Positions 43,488 through 52,655 are shown, numbered from the stretch's first letter. The stretch: 64,000 bases of DNA from Thermoplasmatales archaeon (GCA_012520845.1 JAAYNL010000004.1:22736-86735), one strand, 5' to 3'. Numbers and translations are program-made. The notes: generated from the letters alone by a model not told the origin.

Positions 43488-44438
43488 TTGCCGACGATCC
43501 TCAGGCCGGAAGAGGTGAGGGCGAAGTACGGCCCCATGTTCTGCAGGGCCTTCTTCACCATGGTGGACGAGGAGAACGGCATAGCGCAGATCATCGAGCA
43601 ATGCGCCTCCAAGGGCCCCAGCGAGTGGGACGCCGTCAACAGGAAGAGGGCCGGCGGCATACTCAGGGACGTCCGCGTGGAGGGCACCACCCTCATCACG
43701 GACGTGGAGATCGGCGAGAAACCCATCAGTTTCGGCGCCGTCTCGGAGATGATGGGCGGACAGGGCATTTCCATGCTGAGGGTGGAGGGCGACAGGGTCA
43801 GGACGAGGTGGTCCGGCCTCGCGGGCGCCTCCGTCGGCATAGGCGCCTGCATACCCCAATGCGAGGACGTCATAGAGACGGTCTATCCCCCGGGCTTCAA
43901 AATGGGCGGCGCCCACAGCGCCGAGGTGGAGATCGTGACGCCGAAGAAGACCCGCGTCATCATCGGCGTGGACGACACGGACACCCCGGTCGCCGGGGCG
44001 ACCTGGGTCACCACCATGAAGATGGGCCGGGAATGCCCGGTCGGCAGGCTGCTCGACCACAAGATAATACAGCTGAACCCCAGGGCGCCCGACAAGACCA
44101 CCAACTGCTGCTCCACCGCCGTATCCTTCGCGGTGAAACCCTCCGAGAAGGACGCCCTTGTGGGATTCTGCAAGGACTACCTGGCCGAGAACACCCTCTC
44201 GGACGAAACCGTCATGGCCGTGTTCGAGGGTCTCAGGATTCCCGGGCCGCTGGCGGAATGGGGTTGGAACGCCAAGAAGGTTCTGTACACCGTCCGGGAG
44301 GCGGACGAGGTCGCCGCCGCCAACGGGGTCGGCGTCCACAGGATAACGGGCGAAAAGGGCGCCATAGGCGCCGTCGCGGCCATAGGGTGCTTCGACATGG
44401 GCCTCAGGGCGGCGGGCGTCGAAGAGGATTTCGATTGA
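43488..44438 (+). CDS. Methanogenesis marker protein 11-like protein with TiaS-type DDTD motif
   Basis: A 316-residue protein resembling methanogenesis marker 11, a family confined mostly to methanogens and of unknown function. The N-terminal half includes PEEVRAKYGPMFCRAFFTMVD. The middle has the striking RVIIGVDDTDTPVAGATWV near residue 164, the same DDTD signature found in TiaS, which modifies tRNA-Ile with agmatine. Then come NPRAPDKTTNCCSTAVSFAV and a C-terminal GAIGAVAAIGC. The start is TTG at 43488 with GGGGAGGAGTGA upstream. The operon context with kptA hints at RNA work; that is inference. Confidence 0.8.
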   Translation: MPTILRPEEVRAKYGPMFCRAFFTMVDEENGIAQIIEQCASKGPSEWDAVNRKRAGGILRDVRVEGTTLITDVEIGEKPISFGAVSEMMGGQGISMLRVEGDRVRTRWSGLAGASVGIGACIPQCEDVIETVYPPGFKMGGAHSAEVEIVTPKKTRVIIGVDDTDTPVAGATWVTTMKMGRECPVGRLLDHKIIQLNPRAPDKTTNCCSTAVSFAVKPSEKDALVGFCKDYLAENTLSDETVMAVFEGLRIPGPLAEWGWNAKKVLYTVREADEVAAANGVGVHRITGEKGAIGAVAAIGCFDMGLRAAGVEEDFD

Positions 44439-44439
44439 C

Positions 44440-45225
44440 ATGGGGCTGACCAACCTTTTCCAGAGCCAGGCGTACGGTGCGTACGAGACGAAGCTCGAGA
44501 GCGAGATACTGAAGGGCGGCCCGCTGCCGACCCACGTCGCCATCATCATGGACGGCAACAGGCGCTACGCCAAGGAAATCCTCCGGGCGGACGACCCGAA
44601 GGAAGGCCACGTGAAGGGCAAGGACAAACTGGAGGAGGTCATGGACTGGTGCTTCGACCTGGGCATAAGGAACCTCACGGTGTACGCGTTCTCCACCGAA
44701 AATTTCTCCCGGCCGGACGACGAGGTGGATTTCCTTCTGGAGTTGATCAAGGACACCCTGGTCGAGCTCTCCGACGACAAGGGGATCCATGAGAAAAGGG
44801 TCCGCCTTAGGGTCATCGGGGAGAAGGACATGCTGGACGGGAACTTCCTCCGGGCGGCGGACGAGGCCATGGCAAGGACGTCCGGGTATTCAGATTTCAA
44901 TTTCAACATAGCCATAGCGTACGGGGGCCGCCAGGAGATCGTCACCGCGGTCAAGAAGATCGCGACGGACGTCAGGGAGGGCAGGCTCGACGTTTCCGAG
45001 ATAGACGAGGCCCTGCTGTCCTCCAACATGTACATGGGCGACATCCCGGACCCGGACCTGGTCCTCAGGACCTCCGGGGAGCTGAGGCTGTCGAACTTCC
45101 TAATATGGCAGCTGGCCTACGCCGAGCTGTACTTCACGGACGTCTATTGGCCCGGTTTCAGGTACGTGGACTTCCTGAGGGCAATCAGGTCGTTCCAGCA
45201 GAGGAACAGGAGATACGGTAGGTAA
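44440..45225 (+). CDS. uppS: Cis-prenyl (undecaprenyl diphosphate synthase family) transferase
   Basis: Builds the long cis-polyprenyl diphosphate that becomes the dolichol-type sugar carrier. The 261-residue protein has HVAIIMDGNRRYAKE near residue 32 (catalytic Asp in IMDGNRR), LTVYAFSTENFSRPDDEV, NIAIAYGGRQEIVTAV near residue 155, and DLVLRTSGELRLSNFLIWQ with the family RTSGE.R signature. It has an N-terminal extension of about 30 residues before the core, as in archaeal members. It is spaced 1 base from both neighbours in the operon. Confidence 0.95.
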   Translation: MGLTNLFQSQAYGAYETKLESEILKGGPLPTHVAIIMDGNRRYAKEILRADDPKEGHVKGKDKLEEVMDWCFDLGIRNLTVYAFSTENFSRPDDEVDFLLELIKDTLVELSDDKGIHEKRVRLRVIGEKDMLDGNFLRAADEAMARTSGYSDFNFNIAIAYGGRQEIVTAVKKIATDVREGRLDVSEIDEALLSSNMYMGDIPDPDLVLRTSGELRLSNFLIWQLAYAELYFTDVYWPGFRYVDFLRAIRSFQQRNRRYGR

Positions 45226-45226
45226 C

Positions 45227-46972
45227 ATGGCATCGGCGGACATAGTGTTCCTTCACGCGCCCAGCGTGTACGATTTCAGGAAAAAACCGATATTCTACGG
45301 CCCGGTCAGCGACGTGGTCCCGTCGTCCCCGGTGTTCGAGATGTACCCGATAGGCTTCATGACGATGTCCTCCCACCTGGAGGAGGCGGGGTTCAGGACC
45401 AGGATCGTCAACCTGGCGGTCCAGATGCTCCAGGACAGGAAATTCGACGTGGAGAGGAGAATCAAATCCCTGGACGCGGACGTCTACGCCATAGACCTGC
45501 ACTGGATGCCCCACGCCCACGGGTCGGTGGAGATCGCGAAGCTCGTCAAAAAGCACCACCCGGACGCGCTGGTGGAATTCGGCGGCTTCTCGTCCTCGTA
45601 CTTCTCGAGGGAGTTGTTGGCCTACCCGGAGATAGACCTGGTCATGAGGGGGGATTCCACCGAGATCCCCCACGTCGAGATGATGAGGGCGATCGAGGCG
45701 GGCCGCGGGTTCGAGGGCGTGCCCAACCTATCCTGGAAGGACGCCGACGGCAGGATAGTGGAAAACCCCGTCTCCTTCGTGCCCAAGGACCTGGATTGGG
45801 TGAAATTCGACTACGGGACCATGATCAGGAACACCCTGCGCCACAGGGACATCAAGGGCGCCCTGCCTTGGCTCGGGTGGGACAAGACGCCGCTGACGTC
45901 GGTGTTCACGGTCAGGGGCTGCAGGTTCAACTGCGCGGAATGCGGCGGGTCCCGTTCCGCGGGCAAAAGGTTCCTCTGCAGGGACGGCCCGGCGTTCAGG
46001 AGCCCGGAGAAACTCGTGGAGGACATGATTTGCGTCCAGGACTACCTCAAATCCCCGATATTCGTCATCGGCGACCCGAGGCAGGCGGGCAACGACTACG
46101 CCGAGAGGTTCTTCAGGGAGGCGAAGAGGCAGGGCGTCAAGAACCACGTCGCCTTCGAACTCTTCGGCGTCGCCGGGGACGACTTCTTCTCCATGGCCGA
46201 GTCCGCGTTCGGGACGTACTCGATGGAACTTTCCCCGGATTCCCACGACGAGATGGTCAGGCGCGCCCTGGGGAAGAACTACGACAACGCGGCCATCGGG
46301 AAGACCCTCGCGTCCGCATTCGCGAACGGATGCGAGCGTTTCGACCTGTTCTACATGACCGGCCTGCCCGAACAGACCCGGGAGTCCGCCCTGGACAGCG
46401 CCAGGGCGGCGAAGGGCCTGTGGGAGTCCGTCGGCCCGGACAAGGGCCTGTTCATCTACAACGCCCCCTTCGCCCCCTTCGTCGATCCCGGCAGCAGGGC
46501 GTTCGAGAACCCCGAGAAATGGGGGTACAGGTTCTTCGCCAGGACCCTCGAGGAACACAGGGCGCTGCTGGACCAGCCGTCTTGGAAGCTGGTGCTTTCC
46601 TACGAGACCGTCTGGATGACGAGGGACGACATCGCCGAGGTGTCCTACGACGCCGCCATCGAGCTGGCGGCGGCGGAGCACGCCGTCGGCCGCACCGACC
46701 GGGAAACCTACGACGGCCGCGTGGAGCGCACGGAAATCGCCCGGGGCCTTCTCAGGAGGGTGGACCAAATCATGGAAACCAGGGACCCCGCGGAAAGGGA
46801 AAGAAAACTCTGGGACATCAAGGAGGAGGGCGAAAGGATGATGGATTCCACGGTCTGCAACAAGGAGGACCTCTATTGGGACACGCCTTCCATCTGGCTC
46901 AACGCCCCGCGCGTAATACGCGGGCTGCTCAAGAACTGGAACCCGTTCCGCAGGAAATCCCGCGGGGGATGA
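45227..46972 (+). CDS. B12-binding domain/radical SAM protein (Ta0216-like)
   Basis: A 581-residue protein. The N-terminal 170 residues resemble a cobalamin-binding domain (PIGFMTMSSHLEEAGFRTRI, LVEFGGFSSSYFSRELL), without a clear DxHxxG motif. The radical SAM cluster motif is TVRGCRFNCAECGGSR near residue 230 (Cys-x3-Cys-x2-Cys). The C-terminal third includes FYMTGLPEQTRESALDSA and a basic end. It resembles a radical SAM family named after Thermoplasma Ta0216, whose reaction is unknown. Position one base after uppS suggests a task in isoprenoid or lipid-carrier modification, but methylation of another substrate is equally possible. Confidence 0.85.
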   Translation: MASADIVFLHAPSVYDFRKKPIFYGPVSDVVPSSPVFEMYPIGFMTMSSHLEEAGFRTRIVNLAVQMLQDRKFDVERRIKSLDADVYAIDLHWMPHAHGSVEIAKLVKKHHPDALVEFGGFSSSYFSRELLAYPEIDLVMRGDSTEIPHVEMMRAIEAGRGFEGVPNLSWKDADGRIVENPVSFVPKDLDWVKFDYGTMIRNTLRHRDIKGALPWLGWDKTPLTSVFTVRGCRFNCAECGGSRSAGKRFLCRDGPAFRSPEKLVEDMICVQDYLKSPIFVIGDPRQAGNDYAERFFREAKRQGVKNHVAFELFGVAGDDFFSMAESAFGTYSMELSPDSHDEMVRRALGKNYDNAAIGKTLASAFANGCERFDLFYMTGLPEQTRESALDSARAAKGLWESVGPDKGLFIYNAPFAPFVDPGSRAFENPEKWGYRFFARTLEEHRALLDQPSWKLVLSYETVWMTRDDIAEVSYDAAIELAAAEHAVGRTDRETYDGRVERTEIARGLLRRVDQIMETRDPAERERKLWDIKEEGERMMDSTVCNKEDLYWDTPSIWLNAPRVIRGLLKNWNPFRRKSRGG

Positions 46973-47806
46973 TCATTCGCCACCGAGTTCCGCGGAGCGC
47001 CTGGCGCTGGCCTTGACGGCCTCGACGAAAGCCTCCTCGACCCTGTAGTCCTCGAGGACCTTCACGCCCTCCGCGGTCGTGCCCTTGGGCGTGCAGACGG
47101 CCTCCTTCAGCGCCTTCGGGTCCAGGCCGGTCTCCAGGACCATCTTCGCCGCCCCCAGCACGGATTGGGCGGACAGTTTTATGGAAACGTCGGCCTGGAG
47201 GCCCAATTCCCTGCCGGCCCGGGCCATGGCGCCGATGACCATGAACACGAAGGCGGGGGACCCGCCGCTGAGCCCCGCGACGGCATCCATCTGATCTTCG
47301 GGGATTTCCACGGCAAGGCCGAAGGAATCGAGGACCCTTTCCAACCGGCGGGCGTCTATGTCGGACACCCCCTCGTTCCTGGAGAAACAGGAAACGCCCT
47401 CCAAAACCGCGCTCGGAAGGTTAGGCATTATCCTGAAAATCTTCGCTTCTGGCACATACGATTTCAACGTCTCGATCCTCACGCCGGCCAGGACACTCGC
47501 GACGATGTGCATCGGACCGATCTCGTAGGGTTGCTCGGCGAAGACCTCCCCGAGTTGGTGGGGTTTCATCGCCAGGACGATGAAGTCCGTGAGCCCCGCG
47601 ATCTCGGCGAGGTTGTTGCACGTGTGGATCCCCAGGTCCCGCTCGATCCTCTCCCGGGAAGCGGGCGAGGGGCTGCAGGCCACGATCTCGTCGGGGGTGT
47701 GGAGACCCTTGGCGAGAATGCCCTGTATCATGGCGGTCGCCATGCGCCCCGTCCCGACGAAACCGATTTCGTACGTCATCGAAGCCTGAGAGTCGGGGCT
47801 GTTCAT
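46973..47806 (-). CDS. proC: Pyrroline-5-carboxylate reductase
   Basis: Last step of proline synthesis, NAD(P)H-dependent. The protein has the Rossmann start IGFVGTGRMATAMIQGIL near residue 14, IVLAMKPHQLGEVFAEQP, RIMPNLPSAVLEGVSCF near residue 129, and the C-terminal helical domain with AGLSGGSPAFVFMVIGAMA and ETGLDPKALKEAVCTPKGTT. The start may be ATG 47806 or ATG 47779 (MTYEIGFVG), the latter closer to typical ProC. It converges with the radical SAM gene with no gap and diverges from the fpo operon. Confidence 0.95.
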   Translation of the reverse strand: MNSPDSQASMTYEIGFVGTGRMATAMIQGILAKGLHTPDEIVACSPSPASRERIERDLGIHTCNNLAEIAGLTDFIVLAMKPHQLGEVFAEQPYEIGPMHIVASVLAGVRIETLKSYVPEAKIFRIMPNLPSAVLEGVSCFSRNEGVSDIDARRLERVLDSFGLAVEIPEDQMDAVAGLSGGSPAFVFMVIGAMARAGRELGLQADVSIKLSAQSVLGAAKMVLETGLDPKALKEAVCTPKGTTAEGVKVLEDYRVEEAFVEAVKASARRSAELGGE

Positions 47807-47817
47807 TAACTTTGCCC

Positions 47818-47837
47818 GGGGCGGACGCGCCCGCCCC
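47818..47837. repeat. GC-rich hairpin between proC and fpoA
   Basis: GGGGCGG (47818-47824) and CCGCCCC (47831-47837) pair perfectly around a 6-base loop. It lies just upstream of the proC start and of the fpo TATA box, so it is not an obvious terminator. Confidence 0.45.
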
Positions 47838-47858
47838 CGAGCCGCGCATTCCCTAACC

Positions 47859-47865
47859 TTTAATA
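47859..47865 (+). promoter_or_regulatory. TATA box of fpo operon
   Basis: TTTAATA (with more A/T to 47871) predicts a transcript start near 47887, almost on the ATG at 47889. The fpo mRNA is therefore probably leaderless. Confidence 0.55.
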
Positions 47866-47888
47866 CTTATATGGCATGTCCGAGGGCA

Positions 47889-48241
47889 ATGTCACTAGTT
47901 GTGAGTTACATACCATTGGTGGTCCTGGCGGTTCTGTCCCTGGGATTCGCACCTTTGGCATGGTGGATGTCTAGGTTCCTCAGACCCAACAGACCGACTC
48001 AATGGAAGGACACGACCTACGAATGCGGCTCCGTGCCGATCGGCGAGGCACATGTGCAGTTCAGGTTCCAATACTACCTGTTCGCCATCATCTTCGTCGT
48101 TTTCGACCTCGTTGCCACGTTCCTTCTCGTTTGGACCCTCGCCTTCTCCGGTTTCACCGCCGAAGCCAAGATGTGGGGGCTCGTCTTCCTTGGCATTCTG
48201 CTTGTGGGCGTCGCGTACGCCCTCAAGAAGGAGGAATTCAT

Positions 48242-48251
<10 letters not shown>
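47889..48251 (+). CDS. fpoA: Fpo/Nuo-like complex subunit A
   Basis: Membrane subunit of the F420H2-dehydrogenase-like, complex I-related proton pump. The 120-residue protein has three membrane helices and the conserved TTYECGSVPIGEAHVQFRFQYYLFAIIFVVFDL region split across residues 45-75, including the ECG and the R-F-x-x-Y-Y-L-F-A pattern typical of NuoA. The start at 47889 fits the TATA position; an upstream in-frame ATG at 47871 lies within the TATA region. It overlaps fpoB by 10 bases and opens the operon. Confidence 0.94.
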
Positions 48252-48805
<554 letters not shown>

Positions 48806-48807
48806 AA

Positions 48808-49308
48808 ATGTCCAGCGACGCCAAGATCGAGGCGCCGTCCTACAACGACGTCAAGGCGCTCGTGGCCACGAAGTTCCCCAAGACGGTCAGCCTTAGGGAA
48901 AATACCAAGAAGAACTCCAGGGCGGACAACGAGAAGAGGAGGATTTACTTCAAGGCCGACAGGAAGGTGCTGCTGGAACTCTGCACGTACCTCCGCGACA
49001 AACTGAACTTCGAGCACGCATCCAGCGTCACGGCCGTGGACTGGGTCGACCACATGGAGGTGGTCTACCACCTGTCCAATTACTTCAACGGCATGCTGCT
49101 GGAGATTTCCGTCGACGTGCCCCTGGACGACCTCACCGTCGATTCGGTGGCGAACGTCTGGGGCGGCGCCAACTGGCACGAGAGGGAGGCATACGAGCTC
49201 TTCGGCATCGTGTTCAAGGGCCACCCCAAGCTGGAGAGGCTGCTCACGCCGAAGTATTACGAGTTCTACCCGTTCAGGAAATCCTACAAACTCAGGGGGC
49301 AGGAATGA
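48808..49308 (+). CDS. fpoC: Fpo/Nuo-like complex subunit C
   Basis: Peripheral-arm scaffold subunit without cofactors. The 166-residue protein has an N-terminal helical region and the NuoC core: DHMEVVYHLSNYFNGMLLEISVDVP-type sheet region, then NVWGGANWHEREAYELFGIVFKGHP near residue 117, which contains the family signature ERE-x-x-E/D-x-F/L-G. The C-terminus FRKSYKLRGQE is normal. The ATG at 48808 is two bases after the fpoB stop, and its stop overlaps fpoD by 4 bases. Confidence 0.95.
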   Translation: MSSDAKIEAPSYNDVKALVATKFPKTVSLRENTKKNSRADNEKRRIYFKADRKVLLELCTYLRDKLNFEHASSVTAVDWVDHMEVVYHLSNYFNGMLLEISVDVPLDDLTVDSVANVWGGANWHEREAYELFGIVFKGHPKLERLLTPKYYEFYPFRKSYKLRGQE

Positions 49309-50417
49309 TGAAAGGTCCCGAATTGGACAAAATGTGGATCACGATGGGTCCGCAGCACCCCTTCTCGCACGGCCTTTGGACGCTGAGGGTCCAGGTGGAC
49401 GGCGAGATAGTGGTGGATGCCGAGCCGGAGATAGGGTATCTCCACCGCGGTTGGGAGAAGGAATGCGAGAACCGCATCTATCCAAAGATCATCCCGATGG
49501 CGGACCGCCTTTGCTATTCCGCGTCCATGACCTGGTCGCACCTTTACTGCAAGGTGGTCGAGGAAGCCCTCGACGTGGAACTGCCGGACAGGGCCAGGTA
49601 CCTGAGGGTGGTCGCCGACGAAATCTGCAGGATACAGTCCCACCTCATGTGGCTGGCCGCGGTCGGCACCGACCTGGGCAACCTGACGGTGTTCCTGTGG
49701 TGCCTCAGGGAGAGGGAATTCTTCCTCGACCTGAACGTCAGGCTCTGCGGGCAGAGGCTCACGACCAACTACCCGAGGATAGGCGGCGTCAGGAACGACA
49801 TGCCGTACTACTTCGAGAGGGACTGCATGAGGGCGGTCGAAAGGTTCGAGAAGGCCCTGTGGGAAATCATAGCCATAACCGACGAGTCCTCCCTGTTCGT
49901 GAACAGGATGAAGGGCACCGGCATACTGACCCGCGAACAGGTGGCCAACCTGGGCATAACCGGGCCGGCCATGAGGGGCACCGGGGTGGACTTCGACATC
50001 CGCCGCGACGACCCGTACGCGGCTTACGGCGAGATCGACTTCGAGGTCCCCGTCCTCAAGGACGGCGACAGCTACTCCAGGTTCCGCGTCAGGATCGAGG
50101 AGATGTTCCAGAGCTGCGAAATCATAAGGCAGGCCATGGCCAAGCTCGAGACGATACCCAAGACGCACCCCTACCGCATCAAGGTCCCGAGGGCCGTGCC
50201 GGAGGGGACCCACGTGACCAGGATCGAGGACCCCCGCGGGGAGGGCCTGATGTACCTGGTGTCGGACGGCACCGACAAACCCTACAGGTTGAAGGTGCGC
50301 AGCCCCGTGTTCGTCAACGTCTCCGCCGCCAAACCGTTGGTGATGGGGGCAAGGGTCGCAGACATACCCGCCGTGATGGCCATGATAGACATGTGCCTCG
50401 GCGAAACGGACAGGTGA
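49305..50417 (+). CDS. fpoD: Fpo/Nuo-like complex subunit D
   Basis: The 49-kDa-type subunit that, with FpoB, forms the membrane-cofactor (methanophenazine or quinone) site. The 370-residue protein shows MGPQHPFSHGLWTLRVQVDGE near residue 14, PEIGYLHRGWEKECENR near residue 41, and ESSLFVNRMKGTGILTREQ near residue 197. The hydrogenase-type Ni-binding cysteines are absent, as expected for a complex I-type protein. It is coupled by 4-base overlap to fpoC and precedes fpoH by 4 bases. Confidence 0.96.
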   Translation: MMKGPELDKMWITMGPQHPFSHGLWTLRVQVDGEIVVDAEPEIGYLHRGWEKECENRIYPKIIPMADRLCYSASMTWSHLYCKVVEEALDVELPDRARYLRVVADEICRIQSHLMWLAAVGTDLGNLTVFLWCLREREFFLDLNVRLCGQRLTTNYPRIGGVRNDMPYYFERDCMRAVERFEKALWEIIAITDESSLFVNRMKGTGILTREQVANLGITGPAMRGTGVDFDIRRDDPYAAYGEIDFEVPVLKDGDSYSRFRVRIEEMFQSCEIIRQAMAKLETIPKTHPYRIKVPRAVPEGTHVTRIEDPRGEGLMYLVSDGTDKPYRLKVRSPVFVNVSAAKPLVMGARVADIPAVMAMIDMCLGETDR

Positions 50418-50421
50418 TCAG

Positions 50422-51585
50422 ATGGGATACAGCGGATTACTAGAGTGGGTGAAGTTCAACAATCCGATGGACAACGCCTACTATCCATACGACGTGTACA
50501 ACCTGCCCTATGACGCGGGCGCGAAGCTGTGGGAACTCCTGGGAGGCCTCCTGGGCTGGCTCATAAACCTTCTGGTCCCGGGCAACCGCCTCTCGACCTG
50601 GCTCATCAGCGACGCCGTGGTCAACGCCTTCGCGATTATTTTCCTGGCGGTCATACTCTTCGCCGTCGGGTTCGTGGTGAATCTGACGATGATTTGGGAG
50701 GAAAGGAAGGTCCTGGGCAGGATGATGGACCGCAGGGGGACCAAAATCGGCCCCCTGGGTTATTTCCAGTGCCTCGGCGACGGCCTCAAGACGTTCATGA
50801 AGGAGAACGTCGCCCCGGCGGACAAAGACAAGAAAATCTACTGGTGGGCCCTCTCGCTGGTCATCGGCTCCTCCGTGCTGATCGCCTGCATGGTGCCCCT
50901 TTCGCACAGGTGGTTCGTAGTGGACTATTCCACGGGCCTCCTGCTGATTTTCGGCATATTCGCCCTGGCGCCCTTCTTCATACTGTGCGCCGGCTGGGCA
51001 CAGAACAACAAGTATTCCCTGCTCGGGGGCATCAGGGCAGCCACCCTGATGATATCCTACGAGATACCGATGCTGATCCTGTTGGCGTCGGTGGTCCTCA
51101 TGGCCGGGAGCTTCAACATAAACGACATAGTGAACGCCCAGTTCGACACGATGTGGTACATCGTGCCGCAGTTCATCGGTTTCATAGTGTTCGTCGTTTG
51201 CGCGATTGCCGAATCCGAGCGCGTCCCCTTCGACCTCGCCGAGGCCGAGGCGGAACTCGTCGAGGGCTGGCAGACGGAGTACGCCGGCATGAAGTGGGGC
51301 CTGATAATGTTGGGCGACTACTTCAGGGGCTATACCGCGTGCGCGTTGATAGTGATACTGTACCTGGGCGGCTGGATGTTGCCCGGCATCGGAGCCACCG
51401 CGGTGCCCGAGCTGGTGTTCCTGCTCAAGATATTCGCGGTGTTCTTCATATTCATCTGGGCGAGGGCGTCCCTGCCCAGGGTCAGGATCGACCAGATCCT
51501 GAACATCGGATGGAAGAGGCTCATGCCGCTGTCCGTGGTCAACCTGTGCATCGTGCTCCTGCTCAAGATGGGGGGTGTGTTCTGA
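50422..51585 (+). CDS. fpoH: Fpo/Nuo-like complex subunit H
   Basis: The membrane subunit that links the peripheral arm to the ion-pumping modules. The 387-residue protein has about eight helices, the conserved IWEERKVLGRMMDRRGTKIGP on loop 1 near residue 92, and AIAESERVPFDLAEAEAELVEG near residue 260, followed by YAGMKWGLIMLGDY, the loop lining the cofactor tunnel. The N-terminus is about 40 residues longer than many NuoH proteins. The last base of its stop codon is the first base of the fpoI start. Confidence 0.96.
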   Translation: MGYSGLLEWVKFNNPMDNAYYPYDVYNLPYDAGAKLWELLGGLLGWLINLLVPGNRLSTWLISDAVVNAFAIIFLAVILFAVGFVVNLTMIWEERKVLGRMMDRRGTKIGPLGYFQCLGDGLKTFMKENVAPADKDKKIYWWALSLVIGSSVLIACMVPLSHRWFVVDYSTGLLLIFGIFALAPFFILCAGWAQNNKYSLLGGIRAATLMISYEIPMLILLASVVLMAGSFNINDIVNAQFDTMWYIVPQFIGFIVFVVCAIAESERVPFDLAEAEAELVEGWQTEYAGMKWGLIMLGDYFRGYTACALIVILYLGGWMLPGIGATAVPELVFLLKIFAVFFIFIWARASLPRVRIDQILNIGWKRLMPLSVVNLCIVLLLKMGGVF

Positions 51586-52325
51586 TGGCTATGAAATACC
51601 TTAAGGATGAGAAGCCCCGGAAGTTCCGGGGCACCGGCGTCATAAAGCCGCTGTGGACCGTCCTGAAGCACATGTTCAAGACGACCATCCACAGGCCCGT
51701 CACCATCCTGTACCCTTACGAAAAGGAATGGGTGCCCGACAACTACCGCGGGCGTCCCGGCCTGAGGTTCGACAGGTGCGTCGGATGCGGCATATGCGTC
51801 AGGATGTGCCCCACGACCTGCATCAAGCTGGTCGACGTGGAGGACGACGACGGCAACACCGTCAAGAGGCCCCAGGTCAACGTTGGCAGGTGCATGATGT
51901 GCGGCTACTGCGCGGAATACTGCCCGATGGACGCGATGACCACCACCCCCGACTACGAGCTGGCCGAGTTCACCAGGGAAGACCTGGTCTACGGCCCCAG
52001 GAGGCTCCACTTCGAGATGACGACCGAGATGATGGAGGTCCCCATGGAGGAGCACCTTCCCTCGAACGTCGCGAAGGGCATCATGGACAAGCCCGTGGCC
52101 TTCTACAACACCGACAAGCCCGTGCTGTCCAAGGAGGACTGCATCGGCTGCAGCAAGTGCGAGAAGGTCTGCCCCACCAACGCCATCAAGATGGTGGTCA
52201 TAGGGCAGAACGAGAGGGGGAGGGACATCAAAATCCCCGAGATAGATAATTCCAAATGTATATGTTGCGAGAACTGTGTACTGAACTGTCCGAAGGACGC
52301 TCTGCACATAGAGGAGGTGCTTTGA
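51585..52325 (+). CDS. fpoI: Fpo/Nuo-like complex subunit I with four [4Fe-4S] motifs
   Basis: The NuoI-type ferredoxin-like subunit, here 246 residues instead of the roughly 130-180 usual for the family. The normal pair of motifs is at Cys65-68-71-75 and Cys103-106-109-113. A second pair, Cys186-189-192-196 and Cys225-228-231-235, lies in an added C-terminal segment separated by a linker of about 70 residues. The complex has no FpoF, the normal electron-input subunit, so the extra two clusters could form a docking and entry point for ferredoxin. The four motifs are seen directly; the entry role is inference. Confidence 0.95.
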   Translation: MAMKYLKDEKPRKFRGTGVIKPLWTVLKHMFKTTIHRPVTILYPYEKEWVPDNYRGRPGLRFDRCVGCGICVRMCPTTCIKLVDVEDDDGNTVKRPQVNVGRCMMCGYCAEYCPMDAMTTTPDYELAEFTREDLVYGPRRLHFEMTTEMMEVPMEEHLPSNVAKGIMDKPVAFYNTDKPVLSKEDCIGCSKCEKVCPTNAIKMVVIGQNERGRDIKIPEIDNSKCICCENCVLNCPKDALHIEEVL

Positions 52326-52655
52326 ATGATTGACGATATCGTTGACTCCATAGTCGGCGCCGTCACCGGCGCTTACGAATACGTCCTGGCAAACATGGAC
52401 GTGGTCGCCTTCGTGATACTGGCGGCCATAGCCCTTACCGCAGCCGTGTTCGTGGTCGCGTCGAAGGAAATCATGCACAGCGCGTTCTACCTCGCGCTCG
52501 TGTTCGTGTGCGTCGCCACGACGTACTACTTCCTGGAGGCCGAGTTCCTCGGCGTCGTCCAGATACTGGTGTACGTCGGCGCCATAACGATCCTGTTCGC
52601 GTTCAGCATAATGCTGACCCGCAGGACCATCATGGACGAGGAGGAATGCCCATGA
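52326..52655 (+). CDS. fpoJ: Fpo/Nuo-like complex subunit J, N-terminal part
   Basis: A 109-residue membrane protein with three helices matching the N-terminal part of NuoJ, including AFYLALVFVCVATTYYFLEAEFLGVVQILVYVGA-like residues (split here as SAFYLALVFVC and EAEFLGVVQILVYVGAIT) that contain the conserved Glu-Phe and Gln/Tyr-Val-Gly-Ala pattern. It ends in a charged tail and is followed by a separate C-terminal half; the two overlap as ATGA. A split FpoJ also occurs in Methanosarcina. Confidence 0.93.
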   Translation: MIDDIVDSIVGAVTGAYEYVLANMDVVAFVILAAIALTAAVFVVASKEIMHSAFYLALVFVCVATTYYFLEAEFLGVVQILVYVGAITILFAFSIMLTRRTIMDEEECP

